Below are positions 9,912-19,381 of a stretch of DNA of 64,000 bases, one piece after another. Within the stretch, counting starts at the first letter, position 1; each line of letters opens with the position of its first letter. Origin of the DNA: Luteolibacter sp. Y139. Lineage in GTDB: Bacteria; Verrucomicrobiota; Verrucomicrobiia; Verrucomicrobiales; Akkermansiaceae. Where the stretch lies: assembly GCF_038066715.1 (NCBI RefSeq), contig NZ_JBBUKT010000004.1:62001-126000 (forward strand). The letters are read 5' to 3'. The translations under genes and the position numbers were made by a program. A model generated the notes under the pieces. The model searched no databases, was not told where the DNA came from, and worked only from the letters and a program-made list of their open reading frames with translations.

Positions 9912-12419
9912 ATGGAACTGCTCACCTGGATGCCCCTCCTCGGCCTGGCGATTGCCTTGCCGCTATTCTTTATCGTCTACCGGCGCTCGCTGGTGGACCG
10001 GCCGCCTGCGATGAAGCTGGCGGCGACGATTTGCCGGTTCATCGCGTTGCTGCTGTTGCTGCTGGCGCTGTGCCGGCCCTTCTTCACCCGCAAGAGCGAT
10101 GACGTGCACGTGGCGTTCTTGTTAGATGCCTCGGAGTCCGTGGATCCCGGGGAGATGCGGCGCGGGGTGGCGGAGATCAAGAAGTCGGTCGAAGGTCTCA
10201 AATCCGGCGACACCTGGTCGCTGTTCCTGTTCGGGAGGGAGCTGAAGCGGAGCAGTCTCGAGGATGCGGAGAAATTCATCGCGGAATGCGAGGCGGGGCG
10301 TGGTGATGCGGCGTTTCGCTCATCCACGGATTTGGCCGGCGCCTTGGCTGGTGCGAGGTTTGACCTGCCGGCGAATCGCGGGCGGCGGATCGTGGTGCTT
10401 TCGGATGGTTTGTTAGAGACTCCGGTGGCGGAGTCCGCCGAACGGCTTGCGTCGGAGAAGACCGACCTGCGCTTTGTGAAGCTCGGTTCGCTCGACAAGC
10501 CGGAAGCGGCGGTGACTTCGATTGAGGCCGGAACGCCGCTCGCCTTCGAAGGCGAGATGGTGCGCTTCACGGTGAAGGTGGCGTCCAATCGCGACATGAA
10601 TGCCAAGCTGCGGTTGATTCACCGTGGCGTGGCGGTCGCCGAGCAGTCGATCAAGCTCACGGCCAAGGAAGAGACGGCCTGTCATGCCGAAGTGCGGATG
10701 GTGACTTCCGGGGACACCGTGTGGGATGCGGAACTCGTTCCCGATGATGACTGGTTTCCGGCGAACAATCACCTGTCGATGACGCTGCCGGTCCGCGGCA
10801 AGCCGCGTATCCTGGTGATTCATGAAAAGCCGGCGCAGATGCGGCCCTTCGAGCGACTGATGCGCGAGCAGGATGTGACGCTGGAAACCCGTGGTGCGCG
10901 CGGCTTGCCGGATTCCTTTGAAGAGATCCTCGCCTTCGATGCGATCATGCTGGCGGATGTGCCGGCGACGGCGATCTCGCCGAAGCAGATGGCATCGCTC
11001 AAGCGATACGTGACCGACTTCGGCGGGGGCCTGATCATGACGGGCTCGGAGAATACCTTCGGCATCGGTGGCTATTTCAAGACGCCGGTGGAAGAGGTGC
11101 TGCCGCTGGTCTCGCGTTTCGAGAAGGACAAGGAGAAGCCCTCGCTGGCGATGGTGCTGGTGATCGACAAGTCGGGCTCGATGTCGGGGACGCCACTGGC
11201 GCTCGCCCGGCAGGCAGCACGGAATGCGGCGGAATTATTGGGCAATCAGGACCAAATCGCGGTGATCGCTTTCGATGATCAGCCACAGCTGGTGCTCGAC
11301 CTGACGTCGGCGGCGAATCGCGCGCAGGTCGCGGCGGCGATTGATTCGATCGCGGAAGGAGGGGGGACGAACATGCAGCCGAGCATCGTGCAGGCGCGCG
11401 ATATCCTGCGTGGTGCGAGTGCCAAGCTGAAGCACGTGATCGGCCTGACGGACGGCCAGTTCGATCCGATGAACATCGTGGAGCTGTGCCGGGAGATGTC
11501 CGACTCCGGCATGACCGTGTCGACGGTGGCGATGGGAAATGGTGCGGCTGGCGACTTGCTGTCGCAAATGGCTGAAGCGGGGCGAGGTCGTTTCTATCAG
11601 GCGGATGCGCCGGAGAATGTGCCGCAGATCTTCACGCGTGAGACGATGCAGGCTTCGCGCTCGGCGATCAAAGAGGACCTCTACGAGCCGGCGGGTGTCA
11701 CCGAGCATCCGATCATGGCGGGCTTTGAAAACGCGGCCTTTCCACCGGTGCTCGGCTATGTGATGGCGCGGCCGAAGCCGACGGCGCAGGTGCTTTTGGC
11801 CGTCGAGTCGGGTGATCCGCTGCTGGCGGTGGGGCGCTTCGGTCTCGGGACGGGCATCGCCTTCACCGGCGATCTGACCGAGCGCTGGGGCAGCGAGTGG
11901 CTGGCGTGGCAAGGCTGCGGGAAGTTCTGGGCGCAGGTGTTCCGTGGGGCATTGCGGAAGGAGGAGTCGGTGGGGATTGAGACCGCTTCCCATCAGGAGC
12001 GGGGTCGTTGGGACATTGATGTCCGTGCCACCGATGATGCAGGCCGCGCGCTTTCTTCGGTGCCGTGGACCGGGCACGCGCTGGATGACACGGGCAAGGA
12101 GTTCCCCGTGACGATCGAGGAGAGCGGGATCGGGCGTTATCGCGTGCGGGTTGATCCCGGGGATTCACAGCGGCTGACCTTGCGCTTGCATGATCCGGAA
12201 CGCGGTAAGGTGAAGACCTTGCGTTGGGAGCGTGGGTATCCGGCGGAGTACCGGCTTTCCGGGCAGCCGGATGCGACGTTGGCCAAGGTCGAGAGCTTCA
12301 CGTCAGCAGCGCCGCGGGATGGGATTCCGGTGGTGCGGATCCGGACCAGTGCGTTGCCGTGGGCTGGACTCGCGGCGATCGTGTTCATGATCGCGGGGAT
12401 CGTGCTGCGGAGGGTGTGA
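9912..12419 (+). CDS. Large membrane protein: vWA + amidotransferase-like + vWA
   Basis: This 835-residue protein has two N-terminal membrane helices, then a vWA domain with DASES near residue 74, and a class I glutamine-amidotransferase-like segment around residues 295-395 (ending in a FGGGLIMTGSENTFG block). A second vWA domain follows, with DKSGSMSG near residue 420, and a final membrane helix lies at the C-terminus. I see no catalytic Cys in the amidotransferase-like fold, so it is probably a non-enzymatic structural domain, as usual for this family. It closes the MoxR/vWA operon. Confidence 0.88.
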   Translation: MELLTWMPLLGLAIALPLFFIVYRRSLVDRPPAMKLAATICRFIALLLLLLALCRPFFTRKSDDVHVAFLLDASESVDPGEMRRGVAEIKKSVEGLKSGDTWSLFLFGRELKRSSLEDAEKFIAECEAGRGDAAFRSSTDLAGALAGARFDLPANRGRRIVVLSDGLLETPVAESAERLASEKTDLRFVKLGSLDKPEAAVTSIEAGTPLAFEGEMVRFTVKVASNRDMNAKLRLIHRGVAVAEQSIKLTAKEETACHAEVRMVTSGDTVWDAELVPDDDWFPANNHLSMTLPVRGKPRILVIHEKPAQMRPFERLMREQDVTLETRGARGLPDSFEEILAFDAIMLADVPATAISPKQMASLKRYVTDFGGGLIMTGSENTFGIGGYFKTPVEEVLPLVSRFEKDKEKPSLAMVLVIDKSGSMSGTPLALARQAARNAAELLGNQDQIAVIAFDDQPQLVLDLTSAANRAQVAAAIDSIAEGGGTNMQPSIVQARDILRGASAKLKHVIGLTDGQFDPMNIVELCREMSDSGMTVSTVAMGNGAAGDLLSQMAEAGRGRFYQADAPENVPQIFTRETMQASRSAIKEDLYEPAGVTEHPIMAGFENAAFPPVLGYVMARPKPTAQVLLAVESGDPLLAVGRFGLGTGIAFTGDLTERWGSEWLAWQGCGKFWAQVFRGALRKEESVGIETASHQERGRWDIDVRATDDAGRALSSVPWTGHALDDTGKEFPVTIEESGIGRYRVRVDPGDSQRLTLRLHDPERGKVKTLRWERGYPAEYRLSGQPDATLAKVESFTSAAPRDGIPVVRIRTSALPWAGLAAIVFMIAGIVLRRV

Positions 12420-12444
12420 TTTGGTGGTGGGATGGGTAGTTCGG

Positions 12445-12460
12445 GCGGAATGAATTCCGC
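12445..12460. repeat. Palindrome GCGGAAT-GA-ATTCCGC
   Basis: This perfect 7-base inverted repeat shares the GCGGAAT/ATTCCGC core with 4323-4340. It lies in the convergent gap after the vWA gene and could help end transcription there, but lacks a T-run. Confidence 0.5.
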
Positions 12461-12499
12461 GCTCCCAGTGGCTGAAGCGTGGAACAGGCCCTTGGGAAG

Positions 12500-12545
12500 T
12501 GTGGGTCCCTCCAATGCCGCGTCGACGGAACGTCGACACCCCTTA
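12500..12545. repeat. Double-hairpin repeat family, copy 1 (degenerate first stem)
   Basis: Stem 2 is GTCGACG (12521-12527), triloop GAA, CGTCGAC (12531-12537), followed by the conserved ACCCCTTAT. The first stem seen in other copies is decayed here (GTGGGTCCC). It lies between convergent genes (vWA + and DUF1080 -). Other copies are at 16660, 17784 and 26397. Confidence 0.7.
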
Positions 12546-12586
12546 TTCCGGAGCGGCGCTGTCGCTTTGGGCGAGATTTCCGTGAG

Positions 12587-13255
12587 TTACCGCACCAACT
12601 CGAGCTCCACTTTCCGGAATTCAACCTCGGTGCCTTCGGCTTGCAGGGCGATCTTGCCCTTGGAGGCGGTGCATTTGGTGCCTGCGTTCACCTCGGTGCC
12701 ATTCACGCTCACAGTCACGGTGTCGCCCTTGCAGGTGATGACCATGGTATTCCACTCGCCGAGCGGTTTTTCGGAGTCGTCGGTCAGGTTCTTGATGTTG
12801 CGCGCATCCTTGGGGCCGCCGCCGAACTTCTGGTCTCCCTTGATCGGGCGGCGCTTCTCCATGTCAGGGACCTCGATGTTTTCCTCGATGCACCAGAAGT
12901 CGCCGGCATTGCCCGACTCCATCTGCACCTCGATCGACTGCGGGAACATGCCGTAGAGCGCGCGGGGCTTCGACGCGTGGACGAGCACGCCGCAATTGCC
13001 GCCCTTGCCGGGAAAGCGATACTCCACGGTGAGGCGGTAGTTCTCGTATTCCTTGTCAGTCACCAGATGTCCGAGCGGCTTGCCGAGCGAGACGAGATTG
13101 CCATCGCGGACGATGAAGCTGGGCTGGATGTCCGGTTTCTTGTCGGCCTCCGGCACGTCGGCGGTCCAGCCGGCGAGGTCCTTGCCATTGAAGAGGGACA
13201 CGGGCTCGGCGAGGGCGGAGGCGGAGAGGAGGCAAAGGAGTGCGAGGGATTTCAT
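12587..13255 (-). CDS. Secreted DUF1080 protein (3-keto-disaccharide hydrolase type)
   Basis: This 222-residue protein starts with a signal peptide (MKSLALLCLLSASALA), then carries the DUF1080 fold: an FNGKDLAGW opening, a GNCGVLVHASKP block and a FRKVEL ending. DUF1080 is a concanavalin-like family that includes 3-keto-glycoside hydrolases and many carbohydrate-binding proteins of Planctomycetes and Verrucomicrobia. Its length matches a single-domain member. It stands alone, divergent from the RND pump gene. Export to periplasm or outside is expected; the substrate is unknown. Confidence 0.88.
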   Translation of the reverse strand: MKSLALLCLLSASALAEPVSLFNGKDLAGWTADVPEADKKPDIQPSFIVRDGNLVSLGKPLGHLVTDKEYENYRLTVEYRFPGKGGNCGVLVHASKPRALYGMFPQSIEVQMESGNAGDFWCIEENIEVPDMEKRRPIKGDQKFGGGPKDARNIKNLTDDSEKPLGEWNTMVITCKGDTVTVSVNGTEVNAGTKCTASKGKIALQAEGTEVEFRKVELELVR

Positions 13256-13311
13256 GGGCTTCTTCTACGGATTTTGACCAAAAGTCGTTTCAAACTAAAA
13301 AATCACAAGAC

Positions 13312-13329
13312 GTTTGATCATGATCGAAC
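13312..13329. promoter_or_regulatory. Near-palindrome in divergent promoter region
   Basis: GTTTGATCATGATCGAAC is an 18-base sequence with 8 of 9 half-site bases symmetric, centred on TCATGA, in the 198-base AT-richer region between the divergent DUF1080 and RND pump genes. The position and symmetry suggest an operator for a dimeric regulator. No regulator gene is adjacent. Confidence 0.35.
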
Positions 13330-13453
13330 GAAGGTGGCTTCGATCTCGCTGCCACGGGGTCACTCCCCAAGGGGAAATCGGGAATACCGCCCGGATCCGC
13401 GGCATCTTGGTCAACGTCAATTCCAGCTCTAGCCGCCGAGGCTTTCACAGGTC

Positions 13454-16400
13454 ATGTGGATCGTTCTTTTTGCCCTTCGTTACAAGTACACCATCGGCGT
13501 TCTCGGTATCCTGATCCTGCTCTTCGGTGTGCTGTCGGCGCGCCGCATGTCCACCGACATCCTGCCGCGGGTGGATAGCCCGGAGATCACCATCGTATGG
13601 AGCTACAACGGCCTGAGCGCGGCGGAGATGGCGTCGAAGATCTCGTCCTTCTCCGAAATCGCGACGCTCAACAGCGTGGATGACCTGCTTGAGGTGCGCT
13701 CCGAGACCTCGAATGGCGTTGGCCTGGTGAAGCTGAAGTTCCAAGCCTACGTCGATATCAATACGGCGCTGGCCCAGGCGACCTCGGTGTCACAAACGAT
13801 CATCCGGCGGATGCCGGCGGGGACCACGCCGCCGCTGATTATTCGAACGAGTCCCTCAAGCGTGCCGATCCTGCAGATGGTTATTTCGTCGGACACGATG
13901 ACTGGCGGCCAGCTCTTCGACTACGCGCGGCTCACCTTGCGAGCGGCATTGCAAAGCGTGCCCGGGATGCGGATCTCGCTGCCCTATGGTGGCGCTGCGC
14001 GACAGGTGATGGTCGATCTTAACCCCGAGGCGCTCAATGCCTTCGATATCTCGGCGGCTGAAGTGAATGCCGCCGTGGGACGCCAGAATCTCACGCTGCC
14101 ATCCGGATCCATCCGTGAAGGAGGGCGCGAGCTGCCGGTCGAGCTGAACGCCAGCCCGGAGAATATCCAAGGCTTCCTGGACCTGCCGATTCGCTCGGTG
14201 GATGGCCGCACGATCCTGCTGCGCGACCTCGCCAACGTCCGCGATGGCGAGGCGGTGAGCTCGAATGTTGCCCGCCTCAACGGCCAGAACGCCGTGATGA
14301 TTTCCATCCTGAAACTCGGCAATGCATCCACTGTGGACATCATCGACGGGATCATGCAGCGCATGCCGGAGATCCGCGCGTCGGCTCCGCCGGGAATGAG
14401 CGTCGAGCCGATCTTCGATCAATCCGTCTTCGTCCGCGCGGCGGTGCATGGCGTGGAGCATGAGATCATGCTGGTGGGTGGCCTGGTGGCCGCAGTGGTG
14501 CTGCTGTTCCTCGGTTCATGGCGGTCCACGCTGATCGTGCTGACCTCGATCCCGCTCGCATTGCTGTGCTCGATCATCGGCCTCTCGCTGGTTGGAGCGA
14601 CCTTCAACCTGATGACCCTCGGCGGCCTCGCGCTGGCGATCGGTATTCTCGTGGATAATGCACTGGTCGAGATCGAGAACATCAAGCGACAGATCTCGCT
14701 CGGAAAGACGGTGAAGCAGGCGATCGTGGATGGAGCGCGAGAGGTTGCGTTCCCGGAATTCGTTTCCACGATTTCGATCTGTATCGTCTTCCTTCCGATC
14801 TTCCTGCTGAGCGGCACGGCGTCGTATGTGTTCCGGCCGCTCGCGCTGGCGGTGGTGTTCGCGATGATTGCGAGCTACCTGCTGGCACGCACGCTGGTGC
14901 CGACGCTGGCCTCGATCATCCTGCCTGCGGAAGCGGCGGCGGAGAAGAAGCGCGAGGGCAAGCCTGCGCGGGGCTTGGGAATGATCCATCACGGCATTGA
15001 AAGTGGTGTGGATCGCCTGGCCGAATTCCAAGGCGGCATCCTGCGTTTCCTGATGCGCTGGAAGATCGTGATCCTGATCCCGGTGCTGATCGCCGCGTCG
15101 ATCGGTGTTTTCTCCGCATGGAAGTCAGGCCGTGAGTTCTTCCCGAAGACGGACGCGGGACTGATCCGCTTGTTTGTTAGAATTCCCAGCGGGATCCGGG
15201 TCGAGGACACGGCACGGGCGATGGCTGACATCCAGCGTGAGATCCGCACGGTGATCCCGGCGAATGAATTGCAGTTCATCGTGGAAAACATCGGTGCGCC
15301 ATCGTCGATCAACCAAGCCTACGTCGAGACGACTTCGGTCACCTCTGCCGATGGCGAGATTCTGGTGCAGCTGCATGGGGAGCACGGGCCGAGCGCTGGC
15401 TATGAAGAGAAGATCCGCGAGATGCTCGCGGCGAAGTTTCCGGATGTTCAGTCGTTCTTCCGGCCTGCGGATGCGACCAGCCAGACGCTTGCATCGGGAG
15501 CGCCCACCACGTTCGAAGTCCGTTTCATGGGCCGCGATGTTCCGGGAAATCTGGTGCTTGCGAAGAAGCTGCGCGATGATTTCTCCAAGGTTCGCGGTGC
15601 GGTGGACGTGACCTTGCGCGAGGTGCTGGATCAACCGGGCTACGCGATCCGCGTCGACCGTGCGCGCGCCGCGACCTTTGGCATTGCGCAGCAGGATGTC
15701 GCCAATGCGATGCTTGCCGCGCTCGGTAGCGGCGGCTCGGTGGCCCCGAACTACTGGTCGGATCCATCGACGGGTGCGGCTTACGATGTGCAAGTCATCG
15801 CTCCACCGACGAACCTGAACAGCGTCGAGCAGCTGCTCAACCTGCCTATCCGTGCGTCTGCCGGAACGAGTGCGCCGGTGCCCTTGCGTGCCTTCGCCAC
15901 GGTCATTGAAAAGAAGGCTCCCGCGAGTGTCTCGCGCACCACCTTGCAGCCGACCTTTACCCTCGTGGCCAATGCATCCGGCCGTGATCTCGGCAGTTTG
16001 ACCAATGAGCTCGAGGGCATGCTGGCCAATCTGCGGAAGCAACAGAAGCCAGGGAACAAGATCGAGCTGACCGGCCAAGCGGCGCTGATGAAGTCCGCCT
16101 ACTCCGAGCTGATCGGTGGCCTCGGCCTTGCCGCGGTGCTGGTGTTCTTGGTGATGGTGGTGAACTTCCAGTCGTGGACGCTGCCGTTCGTGGCGATCAG
16201 CGGCTTGCCGGTCGCGGTGTCGGGAGCGCTGTTCGGGCTGTGGGTGACGGGCACCCCGCTGAGCGTGCCGGCGCTGATGGGCATCATCATGGTGGTGGGT
16301 GTGTCCACGGCGAACAGCGTGCTGGTGAGCAGCTTCGCCCGTGACCGTTTCGACCAAGGGGAGTCCGCGATGGATGCTGCGATCGAAGCGGCGACGACGC

Positions 16401-16654
16401 GCTTGCGGCCGGTGATGATGACGGCGCTGGCGATGATCCTCGGCGTGATTCCGATGGCGCTGGGCCACGCGGAAGGTGGCGAGCAGAATGCGCCGCTGGG
16501 TCGCGCGGTGATTGGTGGACTTCTTTTCGGGACGATGGCTTCGCTGTTTATCGTGCCGGTTGCATTCGCCTTCGTGCGCGCCAGATTTTATCCGAAGAAG
16601 GACGAGAGCGAGGAGGCTCTCGATGATGCCGTGCTTGCTGCCCCGACCTCCTGA
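13454..16654 (+). CDS. RND efflux permease (HAE-1/AcrB-like)
   Basis: This 1066-residue inner-membrane proton antiporter has the usual RND length and plan: a first helix near residues 9-28, a large periplasmic loop, a bundle of six helices (about residues 335-490), then a repeat of the plan with helices near 880-1040. The GILVDNALVEIENI block in helix 4 contains the proton-relay acidic residue environment. It is followed by an adaptor gene, so pump precedes adaptor, the reverse of the common order. No TolC-type outer-membrane factor is present in the window. The substrate cannot be told. Confidence 0.93.
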   Translation: MWIVLFALRYKYTIGVLGILILLFGVLSARRMSTDILPRVDSPEITIVWSYNGLSAAEMASKISSFSEIATLNSVDDLLEVRSETSNGVGLVKLKFQAYVDINTALAQATSVSQTIIRRMPAGTTPPLIIRTSPSSVPILQMVISSDTMTGGQLFDYARLTLRAALQSVPGMRISLPYGGAARQVMVDLNPEALNAFDISAAEVNAAVGRQNLTLPSGSIREGGRELPVELNASPENIQGFLDLPIRSVDGRTILLRDLANVRDGEAVSSNVARLNGQNAVMISILKLGNASTVDIIDGIMQRMPEIRASAPPGMSVEPIFDQSVFVRAAVHGVEHEIMLVGGLVAAVVLLFLGSWRSTLIVLTSIPLALLCSIIGLSLVGATFNLMTLGGLALAIGILVDNALVEIENIKRQISLGKTVKQAIVDGAREVAFPEFVSTISICIVFLPIFLLSGTASYVFRPLALAVVFAMIASYLLARTLVPTLASIILPAEAAAEKKREGKPARGLGMIHHGIESGVDRLAEFQGGILRFLMRWKIVILIPVLIAASIGVFSAWKSGREFFPKTDAGLIRLFVRIPSGIRVEDTARAMADIQREIRTVIPANELQFIVENIGAPSSINQAYVETTSVTSADGEILVQLHGEHGPSAGYEEKIREMLAAKFPDVQSFFRPADATSQTLASGAPTTFEVRFMGRDVPGNLVLAKKLRDDFSKVRGAVDVTLREVLDQPGYAIRVDRARAATFGIAQQDVANAMLAALGSGGSVAPNYWSDPSTGAAYDVQVIAPPTNLNSVEQLLNLPIRASAGTSAPVPLRAFATVIEKKAPASVSRTTLQPTFTLVANASGRDLGSLTNELEGMLANLRKQQKPGNKIELTGQAALMKSAYSELIGGLGLAAVLVFLVMVVNFQSWTLPFVAISGLPVAVSGALFGLWVTGTPLSVPALMGIIMVVGVSTANSVLVSSFARDRFDQGESAMDAAIEAATTRLRPVMMTALAMILGVIPMALGHAEGGEQNAPLGRAVIGGLLFGTMASLFIVPVAFAFVRARFYPKKDESEEALDDAVLAAPTS

Positions 16655-16659
16655 TGAAC

Positions 16660-16705
16660 GTGGACGGCAGGTCCACATCGCGTCGACCGAAGGTCGACAC
16701 CCCTT
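16660..16705. repeat. Double-hairpin repeat family, copy 2
   Basis: Stem 1 is GTGGAC/GTCCAC (16660-16665 and 16671-16676). Stem 2 is GTCGACC, loop GAA, GGTCGAC (16682-16688 and 16692-16698), then ACCCCTTG. It sits between the co-directional pump and adaptor genes. The loop-closing pair is C-G here but G-C in copies 1 and 3, a compensatory change. Confidence 0.75.
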
Positions 16706-16715
16706 GAATTTTGCC

Positions 16716-17780
16716 ATGATCGCTCGAACGCTTCCCTTCCTTTTCGTTGCCACCGCATTTGCCCAGGAGGCTGTCACGGTGCGCACGGTAGCTCCGGCTC
16801 CGGCAACGGAGGCACGCACGTTTGACCTGCCGGGGCGTACCGAGCCGGTGGAGCAGGCGCGCATCTTTTCCCGGGCCACGGGCACGGTGAAGGAGCGACC
16901 GGTGGATATCGGCGACCGCGTGAAGGAGGGCGACACGCTGGCGGTGATCGATATTCCCGACATCGATCGCGAGCTGGAGGCCGCAAAGGCTTCGGTGGAT
17001 CAAGCGGTTGCCAAGGCGGACATCGCTCGCAGTACTTCCAACCGCACGACCGGTTTGCTGAATTCGCAGGCGGTGTCGAAGGAGGAGGCGGAGCAGCGTC
17101 AGGCTTCGGCTGCGGAACTTGAGGCTGGGGTGCGAGCGGCCAAGGCCGAGGTGGGCCGGTTGGAGGAGCTGAAGAACTTCGCGGTGGTGAAGGCGCCTTT
17201 CCAGGCGACCATCGCCGCGCGGCGGATTGACCGCGGCGATTTCGTGCGCGGTGATTCGGCCACCACGAGCGAGTGGATGTTTCACATCGTGCGGCTGAAC
17301 CAGTTGCGATTTGCGGTGGCGGCTACGCCTGATGTGGCGCTGCGGCTTACGCCGGAAAGTGAGGCCACGGTGAAGTTTGCGGAGCTACCTGGTCGGAATT
17401 TTCCGGCGAAGGTCAGCCGGTCGAGCAAGCTTTTCGACACGGCTACCGGGACGATGCGTGTGGAGCTCCTGCTGGAGAATCCGGACTTCACCTTGCCGGC
17501 GGGCCTCACTGGCACGGTGGCGTTCAAGCTGCCGCCTGCGCCGGGGACCTACCTGTTGCCGAACAACACGTTGGTGCTGCGCGATGGCAAGTCGTTCGTG
17601 TCCGTGGTAGAGGACGGAAAGGTGAAGCTCATCGACGTGCTGCCTGGTCGAAATCTCGGTCCACAGATGGAGGTGACTTCCGCGGCGCTGAAGGCGGAGA
17701 GCCAGGTGATCGTGAGCCCGAATGCGATGCTGCGGCCGGGTGATGCGGTTACGGCCAGTCCGTTGGTGGCGGGGAAGTGA
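16716..17780 (+). CDS. RND periplasmic adaptor (membrane fusion protein)
   Basis: This 354-residue protein has a signal peptide (MIARTLPFLFVATAFAQ), a barrel-sandwich/lipoyl-like half (around TVKERPVDIGDRVKEG), an alpha-hairpin rich in Ala/Glu, the second half (FAVVKAPFQATIAARRID), then beta-barrel and membrane-proximal domains. It bridges the RND pump upstream to an outer-membrane channel. I chose the ATG at 16716 because sequence before it is the intergenic repeat element and because a signal peptide starts there. Its N-terminus lacks a lipobox Cys. Confidence 0.9.
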   Translation: MIARTLPFLFVATAFAQEAVTVRTVAPAPATEARTFDLPGRTEPVEQARIFSRATGTVKERPVDIGDRVKEGDTLAVIDIPDIDRELEAAKASVDQAVAKADIARSTSNRTTGLLNSQAVSKEEAEQRQASAAELEAGVRAAKAEVGRLEELKNFAVVKAPFQATIAARRIDRGDFVRGDSATTSEWMFHIVRLNQLRFAVAATPDVALRLTPESEATVKFAELPGRNFPAKVSRSSKLFDTATGTMRVELLLENPDFTLPAGLTGTVAFKLPPAPGTYLLPNNTLVLRDGKSFVSVVEDGKVKLIDVLPGRNLGPQMEVTSAALKAESQVIVSPNAMLRPGDAVTASPLVAGK

Positions 17781-17783
17781 GGA

Positions 17784-17830
17784 GTGTGGACTTGCGTCCA
17801 CACCGTGTCGACGGAACGTCGACACCCCTT
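17784..17830. repeat. Double-hairpin repeat family, copy 3 (best conserved)
   Basis: Stem 1 is GTGTGGAC, loop TTGC, GTCCACAC (17784-17791 and 17796-17803). Stem 2 is GTGTCGACG, loop GAA, CGTCGACAC (17805-17813 and 17817-17825), followed by CCCTTAT. It lies between the convergent adaptor (+) and folD (-) genes. The folD stop codon (17829-17831) falls in the conserved CCCCTTA tail. Confidence 0.8.
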
Positions 17831-18701
17831 ATCCGATCTGCCGCGCTGCTTGCAGGGTGTTCTTCATCAGCATGGCGATGGTCATGGGACCGACGCCGCC
17901 GGGGACGGGCGTGATGGCAGAGCACTTGGGAGCGACTTCGTCGTAGGCGACGTCGCCTACGAGGCGGTAGCCGCTCTTTTTGGTCGCGTCTTCGATACGG
18001 TTGATGCCGACGTCGATGACGACGGCGCCTTCCTTGACCCAATCGGCCTTGACCATTTCGGGGCGGCCGACGGCGGCAACGATGATGTCGGCGCGGCGGC
18101 AGATGGCGGCGATGTCCTTGCTGCGTGAATGGGCGACAGTGACGGTGGCGTCCGAGCCCTTGGCCATGAGGAGCAGGGCCATCGGCTTGCCGACGATCAT
18201 GCTGCGGCCGATGACGACGGCTTCGGCACCGGCGGTTTTCACGCCAGCGGCGGCGAGCAGGCGCATGCTGCCAGCGGGGGTGCAGGGGACGAAGCCGGTC
18301 TTATCTTCGAGGGCAAGCTTGGCGACGTTCTCGGGATGGAAGCCGTCCACGTCCTTGCGCGGGTCGAGCGCGCGGATGATGGCTTCCTCGTCGATGTGCT
18401 TCGGCGGCGGGCTTTGCACGAGGATGCCGTGGATGGCGGGATCGGCATTGAGTTCCTGGACGACGGCGAGGAGTTCTTCCTGGGTGGTCTCGGCGGGGAG
18501 AACGATCTTGCGAGAATAGATGCCGAGGTCGCCGCAGGTGCGGACCTTGGAGCCGACGTAGACGTGTGATGCCGGATCGTCGCCCACGAGCACGACGGAG
18601 AGGCCGGGGGTGATGCCCTTGGCTTTCAGTTCGGCGACTTCGCTGCGGCACTCTTCGAGCACGGCGGCGGCCACGGCCTTGCCATCAATTACGGAACTCA
18701 T
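17829..18701 (-). CDS. folD: Bifunctional methylenetetrahydrofolate dehydrogenase/cyclohydrolase
   Basis: This 290-residue cytosolic enzyme interconverts 5,10-methylene-THF, methenyl-THF and 10-formyl-THF. Signatures are the [14 protein letters not shown] block holding the catalytic Lys near residue 55, a QSPPP variant of the usual QLPLP motif, [12 protein letters not shown], and the NADP-site [12 protein letters not shown]. Length matches the family. The start overlaps the stop of the DUF374 gene by 4 bases (ATGA), so it is translated with the acyltransferase and the FGGY homologue upstream. It is the last gene of that transcript. Confidence 0.97.
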   Translation of the reverse strand: MSSVIDGKAVAAAVLEECRSEVAELKAKGITPGLSVVLVGDDPASHVYVGSKVRTCGDLGIYSRKIVLPAETTQEELLAVVQELNADPAIHGILVQSPPPKHIDEEAIIRALDPRKDVDGFHPENVAKLALEDKTGFVPCTPAGSMRLLAAAGVKTAGAEAVVIGRSMIVGKPMALLLMAKGSDATVTVAHSRSKDIAAICRRADIIVAAVGRPEMVKADWVKEGAVVIDVGINRIEDATKKSGYRLVGDVAYDEVAPKCSAITPVPGGVGPMTIAMLMKNTLQAARQIG

Positions 18702-19381
18702 CGTAGGTGGTCGGAATCAGGTTTGGCGCCGCGGAGCATGATCTGCTCGAGGCGGAGGCGCCACGTTTCGAAATCATCTTCGGAGAGCCCCTCGGGCACG
18801 GCAAGCGTCTCATCGAAAATGACGCGCACCTTGCTGCCGGGGGCGGGGACGGCGAAGCGGTCCCAGGTTTTCAGCTCGCGGCAGGAGGAATACTCAACGT
18901 GGATCGGGACGATCGGGGCTCCGCTGGCTTCGGCGAGCTTGATGATGCCGGGCTGGATGATGTGCTTGGGGCCGCGGGGGCCATCGGGAGTGATGCAGAC
19001 GTCGGTGTTTTCCCGGAGCGCCTTTCGCATGGCGACGAGGGCGGCGACGCCGCGGCGGGAAGAGGAACCGCGGACTGAGCCGATGCCGAAGACGCCGACG
19101 GCGCGGGCGAGGGCGGCTCCATCATGGCTGGCGCTGGTGAGGACGACCGCCTGGCGATGGCTGCCGCAGGATTTCTTCCAGGCGGCGGGCATCGTGAAGA
19201 TGCGGTTGTGCCAGAGGCAATAGATCACCGGGCCGGGGATGCCGCCGGGGCGGGTGAGTTCACAGCGGTCGGTGATCTCGAAGCGCAGGGTGGAGCACCA
19301 CGCTTGCATCAACCGGCCGGCGAAGGTGCCGAGCTTGGTGGCCTTGTCGCTTTCGCGAACCTCGGAGCGGTCGCCAGCCAT
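18698..19381 (-). CDS. DUF374 lysophospholipid acyltransferase-family protein
   Basis: This 227-residue protein has the LPLAT/DUF374 layout: CLWHNRIF near residue 55, [12 protein letters not shown] near 84 (the active-site acid/His region in DUF374), and [11 protein letters not shown] near 132. DUF374 members are related to KDO/lipid A and phospholipid acyltransferases acting at the inner membrane. It lacks an obvious strong membrane helix. Its stop overlaps folD, and its start overlaps the end of the FGGY homologue, so the three are co-translated. The acyl acceptor is unknown. Confidence 0.88.
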   Translation of the reverse strand: MAGDRSEVRESDKATKLGTFAGRLMQAWCSTLRFEITDRCELTRPGGIPGPVIYCLWHNRIFTMPAAWKKSCGSHRQAVVLTSASHDGAALARAVGVFGIGSVRGSSSRRGVAALVAMRKALRENTDVCITPDGPRGPKHIIQPGIIKLAEASGAPIVPIHVEYSSCRELKTWDRFAVPAPGSKVRVIFDETLAVPEGLSEDDFETWRLRLEQIMLRGAKPDSDHLR

